Shown: positions 42,616-54,233 of the stretch, in pieces
Position numbering within the stretch: position 1 is the stretch's first letter
How the letters are laid out: each line of letters begins with the position of its first letter
DNA from: Balanoglossus misakiensis
Taxonomy: Eukaryota > Hemichordata
Assembly: GCA_040954595.2 (NCBI GenBank)
Contig: CM082587.2
Span: 10,788,001-10,852,000 of the forward strand
Reading direction: 5' to 3'
DNA length: 64,000 nucleotides
Translations under genes and position numbers: made by a program
Notes under the pieces: model-generated
What the model saw: only the letters and a program-made list of their open reading frames with translations
What the model was told of the DNA's origin: nothing
Databases searched by the model: none

Positions 42616-43125
42616 TTATTCAGCACAACATCCGCGGTTTCTGGTGCAATACAATTTGAAAATACTTTCGAAAACCGAAGATGAAATCAGTTTGTCCCCA
42701 AGATATGACCGGTATATCGGTACGATGTTCAGTTTGAATCTGCGTGATTGACATATTATGCAAATCAAAATTGGGTACCATTGATACATTTTGGCGTTGA
42801 TTGCAAAGTGTGCGTGACCTGAAAATGGGGATATGATCATACCAAATTTATCACACATGAACATGCACACATCCATAAAATCGGTAGTTCTCTTCTTGGA
42901 AATTGTGTTGGTCCTGAAAAGGACCGTTTGTATTTGTGCACCAACCGTACAAAGTGAAGAGGGGAAAGCCTCATCAGTGCCATATTCATGCCCAACGTAA
43001 GAAACACCGGGTAAATTCGGGTAGAGACCACGGACTAGCCAAGACTGCCTATGTGTGGTAACACATTGCGAACAAAAACAAAATTCACAGGAGTTGACCG
43101 ATTCTCCGGAAGCCGATGTGCTCAT
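42616..43125 (-). CDS. unassigned ORF with a CxxCxCxxC motif
   Basis: An ORF of about 169 codons from the ATG at 43125 (the frame stays open to 43212). It contains NSCEFCFCSQCVTTHRQSWL, a compact four-cysteine cluster followed by V-T-T-x-x-Q-x-W-L. Such C-x-C-x2-C-V-T motifs occur in uncharacterised invertebrate proteins as far as I recall, but I cannot name a family. The 3' half has no features. TATATA lies at about 43470 on this strand. It may be a decayed or partial gene. Confidence 0.3.
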   Translation of the reverse strand: MSTSASGESVNSCEFCFCSQCVTTHRQSWLVRGLYPNLPGVSYVGHEYGTDEAFPSSLCTVGAQIQTVLFRTNTISKKRTTDFMDVCMFMCDKFGMIISPFSGHAHFAINAKMYQWYPILICIICQSRRFKLNIVPIYRSYLGDKLISSSVFESIFKLYCTRNRGCCAE

Positions 43126-43518
43126 GGACACGGTGTTTACTTCGACGGCTGCTGCATCCGATAGACCGGCAATGTCCCCGCACCAAACTCGCCGGTAGCC
43201 GATACCACGCACGGTACTAACCCCCGCGGTCGCAGCAGGTGAACTTATGTGCCCCCGCCGGTCGATGACCGAAAGCTCGGCAGAGAAAATTGCCAGTCTC
43301 TCTCCTGCTCTTCAGTGACCGCTATCTTGATAATTCGTGTCGACATGATAGATTCAGCTGACAACACGTTCCGCGGGTACGTAAGAACTAGCTGGATCGC
43401 GTGGGTATAGAAATGTGTTTGCTTTTGGCGGGCGCGGGATGCCCATTTGAGGTCAATTGTTGTAACAATATATAGTGGCGTCAGAGCTTTAGCCACGCCC
43501 ACATTTTATTGATTTTTG

Positions 43519-43540
43519 CTCGGTAGGGCCCTACCGAGCG
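43519..43540. repeat. 22-bp perfect palindrome
   Basis: GCTCGGTAGGGCCCTACCGAGC reads the same on both strands. It is isolated, between two CG-rich stretches. It could be a protein-binding site or a tiny insertion scar. Confidence 0.8.
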
Positions 43541-44142
43541 TTCCGCCTTTAATGAATAAGAAATACACAGGTATTTAGCGTTCCATTCAATACCTACAAT
43601 AGATAAAAGGGTGTCGGTCTGTATGCGACAATCTTCAATGTTCTTATGAGCACAATGCTTTATTCAGGGAACGTTTTACAGTAAGAATTATATGATATAA
43701 ACTGAATAAGTTTGTTGTCTGTCAACTCTTCTGTCTTTGTCTTACCGATACGGTTCTAACCGCGAACACTGAGGCTTCTCTGCTCGTACACAGTATAAAT
43801 CAATGGATGATAAAATGCGCCCTCTTTTGGTGAACTCTTCCTACCGCCCGACCTTCTACCGTACATTAAGGCATGTAGGGCGGTCAGGTAGATGGCAGTG
43901 TATTGCAAGCGTCTCTTGCATATTTTTTTCCGCCAGGAATGGCATACATTCGTTTTTGGCGACACCACAACTGCTGGAACTTCTCGAAAAATTGAGAGCC
44001 GGATTTCATAAATGCTCATGTTTTCCGAAGGGCTGAAAGAAGATCCAGAGTGGAATATTTAAATTTGCCTGTGGCAGACATCATAGTGGCTTCCAGTTAT
44101 TCTATTTCTTGTGCAAGAGATAGTATCTTGTTCCAGCGAGAT

Positions 44143-44263
44143 GTTTTCTCGTGTGCACGAGAAACATGCTATATCGTGCATATCTCGTGCGCACGAGAAA
44201 ATTGCGAGCGCACTCGTGTTTTCGAGAAAATATCACATGCACACGTAAGTCGTGCGCACGAGA
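44143..44263. promoter_or_regulatory. cluster of CTCGTGYGCACGAG palindromes
   Basis: Three copies of a 14-16-bp palindrome occur within 121 bp: TTCTCGTGTGCACGAGAAA (44143), ATCTCGTGCGCACGAGAAA (44183) and GTCGTGCGCACGAGAT (44248), with half sites between (TTTCTCGTG, GTTTTCGAG). They lie 150-270 bp upstream of the ATG at 44409. Spacing and palindromy suggest binding sites for a dimeric factor. Confidence 0.45.
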
Positions 44264-44408
44264 TAAAAAAAATGTGCCCTGTAGTCTTTCTTAGGACATG
44301 ATAGCGTGACGTCGCATTGTAATTAACGGACGATCTTGGAAATTCGGCTATTAATGGTGAATGGACTTTCACCTCCTTCGAACAACAACAGAGACTGACG
44401 TCGCAACA

Positions 44409-44693
44409 ATGACAGAAAAAGTGAAGCAAATGGCCGACAAAACGAAGAGAATCGGAAAACGGGCAGGATCCTCGGCACAGACATCTGGGAATAATACCAC
44501 CACATCAAATAGAACGACGAGTAGTGCAGGACAAACCGCCACCAGTGACTATGACAACAAGTCTGAAGGCGATGCTGGCGAACCCTTGCACAATACAACT
44601 ACAGTCCTACAGAGAAATGCAGCCCAGCGCCACTCAAGATTTTCCATTCCTGGTCTGGCAGCAGCCAAAATATGTTGTTGTTTTTTCTCTTAG
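44409..44693 (+). CDS. unassigned 94-residue ORF with CaaX-like end
   Basis: The ATG opens MTEKVKQMADKTKRIGKR, followed by a Ser/Thr/Asn-rich middle (GNNTTTSNRTTSSAGQ) and the end AAKICCCFFS. The last four residues, CFFS, have the shape of a prenylation CaaX box, with two more cysteines before it. No known domain. It may be a short lipid-anchored protein or the 5' exon of a longer gene. Confidence 0.3.
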   Translation: MTEKVKQMADKTKRIGKRAGSSAQTSGNNTTTSNRTTSSAGQTATSDYDNKSEGDAGEPLHNTTTVLQRNAAQRHSRFSIPGLAAAKICCCFFS

Positions 44694-46913
44694 AAGCGAC
44701 CTCAGTCTGAGCTGCATGAGAATAAACTGTAGGTTGGGAATACTTGGAATTTAGCGAGCTCAACAAAAAAAAACGCAGTCGCTGCGGTAAACACGTAGCT
44801 ATTAGTTTCGGTTTTATGTTCGCTACAGCTCGGAAACCAAAATGTGGTACAACTTCAAGCTACATAAACTGGAAAGCATAGTACGTGCAGAGCAGACCAT
44901 AGTGACGCAAGCAGGTATTCTAGGTCGTAAGATAAAAACACGGCGCTAGAAAAACAGTCATCAAAAGTTGCACGTGTTCCCCGGCCACAAATAATGTAAT
45001 TGTTGGCGCACAGAAAGTCCAGTCGATAAACGTTTACGCTATAGAAACTCACTCTCTCAGCAAAAGTCTGACACCCTCGTCAATGACAAAACGCAAACCG
45101 AGCTGGGTATGATCAAGTCAAACATAGGGCCAATCCCCACTCTGTGTTTTATTATTTTCCACATACGATGGTTCTAAATAAAAATGTACCTATTTGAAAT
45201 GCTTACCGAGGTAAGATCATTGAAAGTTTTCAAACGTTGATGACAAATGTATAACTGATTTTTTACAAATGAATAATCGCGCACTTGCATGTTATTTTCT
45301 CTATACCAGACACCGCGCGCGCGCCGTTGGCAAAAAAAAACGCGGAAAATTATTGAGCATGCGCAGTCGATACTTCACATTGTAAACAAAATGGCGTCGC
45401 TGCCTATGCTTCTGGACCGCTGTCGCCCGACTATGTCGGCAAAGAAGAGACGAATTTAACCATGCAACGCCATATCGGAAGATAGAATGATCGCGAGATG
45501 AAACCGGGCTATCCAACGATTAGGCAGCCATGTTGACTGATTGGTATGTCGCCGAAGTAATTATTTGCCATTGATTTGTTTACCAGAAACGGTTTGCCTT
45601 TGGAACACATTTGGCCTCACCGAAATTGATTTCAGAGGTTTTTTCCCAAAAACTAATGACGTTCGTTTTCACCTGAGTGCGAGGATGGATTGAAGGGACA
45701 CAAGCTTTTGTAGCCACCAATATTTTGACACTCTTTATATCAATGTTGAGCTGGCATATTTGCTCCAATATGATGTAGTGTACCTGTTGCATTGAAATGA
45801 AGCTGTAATAATATTACAGTGTAATCTAGTCCTTTGGGTTAATAGGAAAACGAGGTCAATAAATGACAGGTTTATTTAAATACAGGATATATTTATCACA
45901 AGCACTTATGCATATGTATGAGATACTTATTTATTTTTAATTTATTTTTAATTTTTAATTTATTTTGTACGTTCAGGTAATCATATGGATTTGTATGGAA
46001 TCACATACACATTAATTGAAGACTATCATATCACAGAAGTCGAGCCGCCAGATGTGTAAGGTAACCATTTAGGTTTCATGACTAAGTTTGTTTAAGAATT
46101 CATAAAGCTACCCAATGAATGAATTTCCTTAAAATTTCACAAATGTGACAGAGTTTGCAGTTGTGCAAGAAAGTGTGTATTATTCACATAAGAATTTTTT
46201 CGTATGCATTTTTCTGATGGCAATGCATTTGACTGTAAACAAATATGGATGTCAGTTAGTAGTGCTATTTTGTCAGTGAAATGGCTTCATGCAAATATTG
46301 CACAGCTTGAAATCATAAAATGTTGCAAAATTGAACCAACCGTTTGGTCAACGATTATGTTCTTACAGCTATTATTAGAACCAGACAGTCTCAGGGAACA
46401 AGAGACATGGGCCTGATTTGCAAGTTGAGTTAGAACTGCCTTTGCCTGCCCACGGACGCCCCAATTTCAGCAAAAATTATTGCATTAAAATATGAGTATG
46501 GAGAACTATGCTCTGTGTTTCTTTTGTTAGCTTACATAGCTGTTGTCATTCTAGTTTTTCCTCCGTCCTGTGAGCAGAGTTTCAGTTGCGAAAACCGACA
46601 GTTCTCAATGTACAAAAGTACACCTAAATTGCCTTGGTGATGAGCATGCAGAATTTATCTGATGCTTCTTACTGGCAGAAGGACCCCACCAGTTGCAGAT
46701 TGTGAATTCCATGGCACAAGGGAATTTACGCTTTGCGTTCAAATATAAATAATTAAATCCTGTAAAATTATTCTATATGTTATTTATTGATGATTCAAAA
46801 GTGTTATGACTGATTGTGTTAGAGTACCTGTATTCCATATAAGCATGCTGTCAGTGCACATCCGATTGATAACAATTTCACATTTTTAAAAATTTTCTTC
46901 TCTGAATAATATG

Positions 46914-47042
46914 AGGTTATTACGAAAATACCGCAAAGTATGCGCGAGGACATTAGCGCCAAGTATCGCCCGACGCGTAGCGGAGGGCGATGCGCTGCGC
47001 TAATGTCCGAGTGCATACTTTGCGGTATTTTTGTAATAACCT
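46914..47042. repeat. 129-bp hairpin element
   Basis: AGGTTATTACGAAAATACCG then CAAAGTATGCGCGAGGACAT at the left is the complement of ATGTCCGAGTGCATACTTTG then CGGTATTTTTGTAATAACCT at the right, with few mismatches. The loop is CG-rich. It is absent from the left arm. Confidence 0.75.
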
Positions 47043-47044
47043 TA

Positions 47045-47362
47045 TTATTATACATCTTACATCTCCGTTAGTTCTTGTGTTGCATGTTACTTGGCTTTCA
47101 AAACGCCAAAAATGCCGATACAATCGATCGAAAACCGCTCAGTTGACTCAGTGAGCAGCCATCTTTGTTTTTTGTTTACGTGCGTGCACGTGCGTTGGAG
47201 TGGGGGTGTCTTGAAACAGTCCACAACCATAACAACGCATACCTGTACACGGTGAGTTGGGGGCGCCTTGAAACCTAAAACTTATTTAACGCGCGTTCCG
47301 TACGTACCGTTCCGTACGGCTTTTTATTGCACGCCAAAATCTATTGTTCTCGGCACTAGATG
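47045..47362. mobile_element. ~318-bp MITE with short TIRs
   Basis: ATTATTATACATCT at the left and AGATGTATAATAAT at the right are perfect complements. The right end (TCTATTGTTCTCG...GTATAATAAT) recurs at 2488-2531. It is absent from the left arm, so it was inserted after the arms separated or was lost from the other. Confidence 0.55.
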
Positions 47363-47429
47363 TATAATAATTATGAATACATAAAACTTCATATGATATA
47401 AATTGTCCTGATATCGTAAACATTATTAA

Positions 47430-47869
47430 ACCCCGATGCGTGGTATAAAAGACCCCCCAAATCAGTGGCGAATCTTAATGCCGTTTGACTGACAACAGAC
47501 AACACCAACGACCTTGGCTCTATGAAAATCGGCCCAAACAGATCCAAGCATAAAGAATTACACCACACAACGACAGTGGTTGGCTTTATAAACACACACA
47601 ACATAAAGTTATTGATGAAAAAGTACACGAGCTTTTGAAACAACGATGATTTTGGGAGAAATCTGGTTTCAGTGCTTTTCAGAAGCATCCCTGGGAAACA
47701 ATAACCACGCCATTCAAACAGCTGTCAATCGCATAGAGGTGTAAAGTGTTCAATTATTTTCTATGTACATGAGATCAATTACACAGTTATTATGCACGAC
47801 GACCACTCCCAAATAAACAACTGTACAAACACACGTTAATCCGAACCCCAGTACTTTCCGCACCGGGGT
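47430..47869. mobile_element. 440-bp TTAA element with preserved empty site
   Basis: Ends ACCCCGATGCGTGG and CCGCACCGGGGT are inverted and flanked by TTAA (47426-47429, 47870-47873). In the left arm the same place reads GTAGGCCTTAATGTATAC (about 35053-35070) with a single TTAA, so the insertion duplicated TTAA precisely. No ORF. Confidence 0.85.
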
Positions 47870-47920
47870 TTAAGGCCTAATGCTAGTGTCACAACATTGA
47901 TTACCAGACCGTTTCCCTCT

Positions 47921-48010
47921 GTATGTATGTATGTATGTATGTATGTATGTATGTATGTATGTATGTATGTATGTATGTATGTATGTATGTATGTATGTAT
48001 GTATGTATGC
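47921..48010. repeat. (GTAT)n microsatellite
   Basis: About 22 units of GTAT. The homologous spot in the left arm (about 34955-34990) has only a short imperfect ATAC stretch, so this copy expanded. Confidence 0.95.
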
Positions 48011-49547
48011 ATGTATGCATGTGTTTGTGTGTGTGTGTACATGTGTGTATGCATGTTACATGTATATATGGATGTATGTCTGCCCTGATCCAAAACATGA
48101 AACCACTTCGCGTATCACCTTGATATTTGGTGTGTAGATGGGATTTTGCTTAAATGAAGTTGTCATTGCAAAAATACGCAAATAACCTGTGAAATATGTG
48201 GAATTGATCAAAACTCAACTGGTTAGACTGCTTTGAACATTTGTATGCATGTAGGTAATGTCATCATACCTGATATACTTTGAGTTTATATCGTGAATTG
48301 TCTATTTTTTATGCAATTATTTTGTCTTGTTTTACCATTTGAAAAAAAATCTTTTCCTCTTAAAGAGATTGGCTGATTTCTTTAGAATTTAGTATGACAC
48401 TTCCGGTAGGTGATCTTAGTTGGTTTTGTTTAAATTGTCGCAGAATTTGTAATCTGTCATTTTTGGTCAAAATTCATTTTCTGAGAAACTCCTAGATTGC
48501 TTTTAAATTTTGGTATGCTTGTTCCAGGAGGTAACCCAAGTAATGTTGTATATCATTTTGGTGAAATTTACATATTGTGGTCTTGGGGCAATTTTTGCAA
48601 TTTGTATTCTTTGAAACTACTAGTCAGATTGCTTACAACTTTGGTAGGCGTGGTGATTGAAGTAGATGTTATACAATTTGTTGATCGTTGGATAGATGTG
48701 GTTTGAGGCAGTTTTTGTCATTGTTGAATGTTGTTTTCCCTAAAATACTTGTCTGGTTCCTTTGAAATGTTCTTACAGTAGGTCATATCTGCTTGCCAAT
48801 GTCACATGATTTTTCCCATGAACACAGACATACCTAATTTTGTGTAATCCCCAGATGGGACCACAGTGTGTAATAACCTGACCAACAGTGACTAGTATAT
48901 CCTGTGTGTTATACAGTACTTCTCACAAGGTTGAAGTACATGTAGACTGTTGATGATTTTTTGCGATTCTTCAGAAACTTACAATACAGAGTCTAATGTG
49001 GTAACGTCCATGGTCACATTCAGAACTACCTAGTCTATGCCCGGCAGTGTTCTGTCCGCTTTGCTTCCAAAACTAATGTCTGGCCTCACTCATGCCACTT
49101 GCCCAATAAACTAATACCCCTTGCTGGGAATTATGATGTAACTAGCGTCGCTTTGAAGCCTATCACATTACTGAACAGTGTTGATTTGGTGTAAGATTAT
49201 AGTGAAGGCAGGGCTTATTACATTGAAAATGCTACCCAACCTTAATTACACGTATGTATATCCTTTGTCTAATCATTGGAAAAACAATGTACATGTACCA
49301 AAGACTAAGTAGCTATTTGAAGGTGAATCGCAAGTGGGCACTTTCATTACTTAACCTCAAGCAGTCGGTTAGCTACCGTATACTAAGACAAACATTCCTG
49401 GTGTAATTAACATCACTGTCATTAGTAATATCTATCTCCAATCAGTATCAGTTCTGCCTTTATGTTATTTTAAGTCAATTGTCAAGGTTCATGTATATAT
49501 ATTACAGCTTAACTGTCTTGTCAAAAACTTACGCATGTACATGTACC

Positions 49548-50757
49548 TAATTCTAGGCTTACCTGTAGGGTTAGAGATGCAGTGTTTTATATTAATATGC
49601 ATTAATATGAAACTAAAATTTGATGGTTAATTTAAGACCCCCCTGAGCAATGGTAACCTCGTTAAATATGTGCATATCTAATTCTAGGCTATTCAGCTGA
49701 AGTAGAAACCTGGACATGGACAACTTCGGGGTCAAAATCTTTTGACAAACATTTGTGTGATCTTGGGTAAACTTTGACCTACATTCCTATATTTTAGCAT
49801 CCGGAGCAGATACAACCTTGACACTTGGAGTGATGGAACTATTTGATTGAGTATTATGTCTTGCCTCATTAATTATGTACTTACCTAATGCCAGCCTAAC
49901 CAATAGGGCTGGAAGTCTGGCTTTTTGGACATGATAAATTTGAGATCAACATTTTTCTACAGCAGCCAGCCTTCTCTTAAAAAGAATGGACAATATAAAG
50001 GCTTTGATGGTATACTGAACTTTTGACTCCCTCTCTGAGACTGTGTGCCAATGACGGGATAGCCTACTCAGCGTTGGGTAGATCCTAAGAAGGCCTCAGC
50101 CAGGCATCAAATACAAAAAGCGGAAATCCAAGCTTTAATGGTGGGTTACATCGTTAACTTCCCTGCAGAGCTGATTTCTCAGACTGTGAGCCAATGACGG
50201 GTAAAGCCCCTAGGTAGGGGCCACCTAAGACAGGCCGGTCATGCTTTAATCACAAAGAAGGGCAAGTTCAGTCTTACCACAACTTTGTCTGCTGTATATG
50301 CTTCATAAAGATTGCAGAGTATTTTGAGAATACATTGTGTTAAGGCAGTGTGACCAGCTAAAAAGTACTGGCAAACACAGCCAATGTGTAATGAAAAACA
50401 TCTAATTTGGCTGAATAAAAGACATAAAACACAGCAAAAGCACTGTGACTAGCTGAGACATAATACTCCATTATGCAGTATCATCACTCCAAGTTTCAAG
50501 AATGTATCTGTGCCGGATGCCAAGATATAGGAATGTAGGTCAAAGTTTACCCAAGATCACCAAACATTTTGTCAAAAGATTTTGACCCCAAAGTTGTCCA
50601 TGTCCAGGTTTCAACCGCAACTGGATAGCCTAGAATTAGATATGTACATATTTAATGAGGTTACCATGGATCAAGGCAGTCCTAAGTACACCATCAAATT
50701 TTTAGTTTCATGTTAATTCATGTTAATATAAAACGCTGTATCTCTAACCCACTGGTA
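49548..50757. repeat. palindromic sub-element inside the right arm
   Basis: The counterpart of 32235-33432: two inverted flanks (about 49548-49860 and 50480-50757) around a core of about 600 bp that carries CACCTAAGACAGGCCGGTCA and CAATGACGGG-type motifs. The core is about 97% identical to the left-arm core by eye. Confidence 0.6.
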
Positions 50758-51369
50758 TGCCATTCTGTGTTTCATGCTACCCAATATGGGTAAGTAGGTA
50801 AAAAGTCACCCTAGGCCATTTGAAATTTTGCTGAAAAAATCTTGTCTCTTACATATGTACATTTGGTAAAAGGGAAATTTTAATCACGGAGTAGAACATA
50901 TTCATAAAAAATATTTGAGGGAAAGAAGGAAGTTTTTCATAGCTTTGGTGCTTCAAATAGTAGAGAGGTTCCCTTGTTATCCTTAGACTCAAACTCAGAG
51001 TTTCCAATCTTACAGTATTTTCATGATATTACTTTCCATCTTAGATTTGTTCATCTAAACAAACTGACTGATAGGTATACATGAACATTTTATTGACTAA
51101 TGAATGTGCCTGTATGTTGCAATTTAAAGAAGTCAGATATTAAACGAGCGCCACACCTGTTTTAATCAGCCTCCATATGGAGGGTACACATCGCAGAGAG
51201 ATGACAAACCCCATGCAAATTCAAGTAATATGGCTCAATGGTGCTGATTTTAAAGGATAGGTGGATGATTTGAAAAATGTTATTGTGGTAAAAGATGTGT
51301 AAAATTTGGCAGCTTGTGAGGCTTTAATTGTAAAATCTTTGAAATGTGTTTTACTCTTTAGGTCCAATT

Positions 51370-52860
51370 TTGTATATGTCAATATACCATTGGGACCAAT
51401 GTGAAATTGTTCTAAACTCAGAAACTCAAGAAGGTACTGGTCAGATTGCTTTAGAAATTGGTGTGTATTTATGTTATTGAGACTTTATACAGATTTTGTT
51501 TTTCATTTTTGAAGTATATTTTTGGGGTGATTTTGGTCGTCATATACTCAGAAACCTCTACCCACATTTTTTTTTAAATTTGGTTTGCATGTTCTTAGGT
51601 GTGATTTTATGACAATTTAACAAACCCAGTGATGGAAGTGACAATATTGTTTTTTTTTGTGTTGGCAATTTCTGCCATTTTTGTCTGATTGCTTTGCAAT
51701 TTAGTCTGCAGTTTCTAGGGAATTCTTACTGTGGTGCACAAAATTCACAAAGGTGATTTACTATCCTCATGCGCTTTGTTGAACTGGCACCCTGTTGCAA
51801 AACAGACATTTCAACACTCTTTGAATTGAATCATAGCTACCAATTTTTCGGGGGTGTAGCACCTTTTTTATGCCTAAAACTTTGATCGAGAACTTCAAAT
51901 TAAATGCAACCCTCCAAATATTTGCAATATTTCAGGTAAAATGATATAATTTTAAAGCATAAATTTTGATGTATTCATAATCATTAAGAGAAACACATTT
52001 TGAAAATAGAATATTAATCACACTAGCAGTCTTAATACTTTTGAATCATCACTGAAGAACATATAGAAAAATTAAACAGGTTTTAATTATTTATATTTGA
52101 ACGCAAAGCGTAAATTCCCTTGTGCCATGGAATTGACAATCTGCAACTGGTGGGGTCCTTCTGCCAGTAAAAAGCATCAGATAAATTCTGCATGCTCATC
52201 ACCGAGGCAATTTAGGTGTACTTTTGTACTTTGAGAACTGTCGGTTTTCGCAACTGAAACTCTGTTCACAGGACAGAGGAAAAACTAGAATGACAACAGC
52301 TATGTAAGCTAACAAAAGGAACACAGAGCATAGTTCTCCATACTCACATTTTAATGCAATAATTTTTGCTGAAACTGGGGCGTCCGTGGGCAGGCAAAGG
52401 CAGTTCTAACTCGACTTGCAAATAAGGCCCATGTCTCTTGTTCGCTGAGATTGTCTGGTTCTAATAATAGCTGTAAGAACTTGATCATTGACCGAACTGT
52501 TGGTTCAATTTTGCAACATTTTATGATTTCAAGCTGTGCAATATTTGCAACTCAGTTTCAACTTTGGTTTGAGGGATGATGATGAAGCCATTTCACTGAC
52601 AAAATAGCGCTACTGACTGATGTCAATGTTTGTTTACAGTTAAATGCGTTGCCATCATAAAAATACATGTGAGAAATTTCTTATGTGTATGATACACACT
52701 TTTGTGCATGACTGCAAACTCTGTTACAGTTGTGAAATTCTAAGGGTTGAATTCATTGGGTAGAATTCATGTTTTTTGGATTCTTAAACAACCAGTCACG
52801 AAAGCTAAGTGGTTACCTCAGAGAAACTGTGTTAAATTTGGTCATCAATTGCTTTAAATC
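51370..52860. repeat. further partial copies of the giant-repeat family
   Basis: About 51380-51760 resembles 48190-48800 (shared GTCAGATTGCTTTxxAA words). About 51945-52860 is a direct copy of left-arm sequence 35090-36050, including TAATAATAGCTGTAAGAAC and TTTTGCAACATTTTATGATT. The family is therefore present at least four times in the window. No ORF with a domain. Confidence 0.7.
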
Positions 52861-53039
52861 ACACAAGACATTCCCAGAGCTAAAGTTACTGCAGCAGTCA
52901 GTTTCAACTCAGCTTGCAAATTGGGATCATGTCTTGTGTTCATCGAGACTGTCTGTAGTCGAGTTGACAGTCCTATGGGGTCAATGATGAACCTACAAAT
53001 GTTCTTTCCAATGAAATTGTTATAAATCTAATATTCAGG

Positions 53040-53890
53040 ATTTGCATTCATACCTTAAACAATATAACTGTATTGCAAATATGGCAACTCTTCTAAGTTA
53101 CATTGGAACACCTTCTCGCCACTGTTTGTGCCAAAATGGTGAATAAGCTTTCATTTTCAAGCCTTAACATAGGCACCCAAAACAAGACAACAGCATTGCA
53201 AATATGGTATTTTTTGTTCAACTCTTCTCATTTGCATAGTCCAAAATGGCCGCCAAACTCCTCTAACATGTAAATTTCCTATGGTCGTCTTAAATAGCGT
53301 GTAGTATCGCATTTGAAGGGTTTTCATCAATATGGGTACCTAAAACAATTTCAACGTGGTTGACATTGCAATGTTAGACAGCTGTTCTAATTTGCATAAT
53401 CTAGAATGGCCGACAAACTTCTCTAACATGTAAATTTACTATGGTTGTCTTTAATAGTGTGTAATATCGCATTTGCAGGGTTTTCATCAATATGGGTACC
53501 TAAAACAATTTCAACGTCGTTGACATGGCAATATTAGACAGCTGTTCTAATTTGCATAATCCAAAATGGCCACCAAACTCTTCTTAAATGTAAATTTCCC
53601 TGTTTTGTCTTATATGGTGCCTAAAATCGCATTTGCAGGGTTTTCATCAATATTGGTAACTAAAACAATTTCAGCGTGTTTGACATGGCAATATTAGACA
53701 ACTGTCTAATTTGCATAATCCAAAATGGCCGACAAACTTCTCTAACATGTAAATTTCCCTGGTTTGTCTTATATGGTGTGTAATATCGCATTTTCACGGT
53801 TTTAATTAATATGGGTACCTAAAACAATTTCAACGTGGTTGACATGGCAATATTAGACAACTGTTCTAATTTGCATAATTCGAACACCTG
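53040..53890. repeat. 160-bp tandem repeat, about five diverged units
   Basis: GGGTTTTCATCAATATGGGT recurs at 53318, 53478 and 53638, and in altered form near 53796: period 159-160 bp. Each unit also has TAATTTGCATAATC-AAAATGGCC and CTAACATGTAAATTTCC. Units are diverged by several percent. Confidence 0.85.
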
Positions 53891-54233
53891 CTGGATAATT
53901 TAATTTTTGCCCTTCTTGTCCCATGATTATATGTGTAATATCTCATTTTCAATGTGTTTACATGTATATATGCAGAACTAAGTGGGCATATTGTAGCGCC
54001 AATCTTATTTCTTAATCCGCACCACAGAACTGATGCAAGGTTTAGGACTGGAAATGTATGTGGCCACTGGCCGACAGCCCAGGCGAGAGGTCTCCAATTA
54101 TTTCAGCACGTAGTGTGCTTCCCGGTTGATAACATAAATATGTGTAAATGCCAAAAACCCGACCTATTGTAATACCAGTCAAATTTTCTTTGTCATTTAC
54201 CATTTTTCTCTTGCATATGAAGGTTTTTCTTAA

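Larger units (their letters stand above)
45350..51330 (+). repeat. right arm of the giant inverted repeat
   Basis: Inverted and collinear with 31808-36915, with extra insertions: a hairpin (46914-47042), a MITE (about 47045-47362), a TTAA element (47430-47869) and an expanded GTAT microsatellite. The inner end starts near GCATGCGCAGTCGATACTTC, then a 23-codon ORF ATGGCGTCGCTGCC...TAA (45391-45462), MASLPMLLDRCRPTMSAKKR, matched in the left arm with one residue change. The outer end continues past the left arm's end, matching 39030-39335. Confidence 0.8.

Noticed and set aside
47836-48137. Met-Tyr-Val-Cys and His-Thr-Tyr-Ile repeat ORFs
   Set aside because: Translation of the (GTAT)n microsatellite.
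53954-54172. 72-codon ORF MFTCIYAELSGHIVAP
   Set aside because: No domain, no splice context, AT-rich repeat surroundings.
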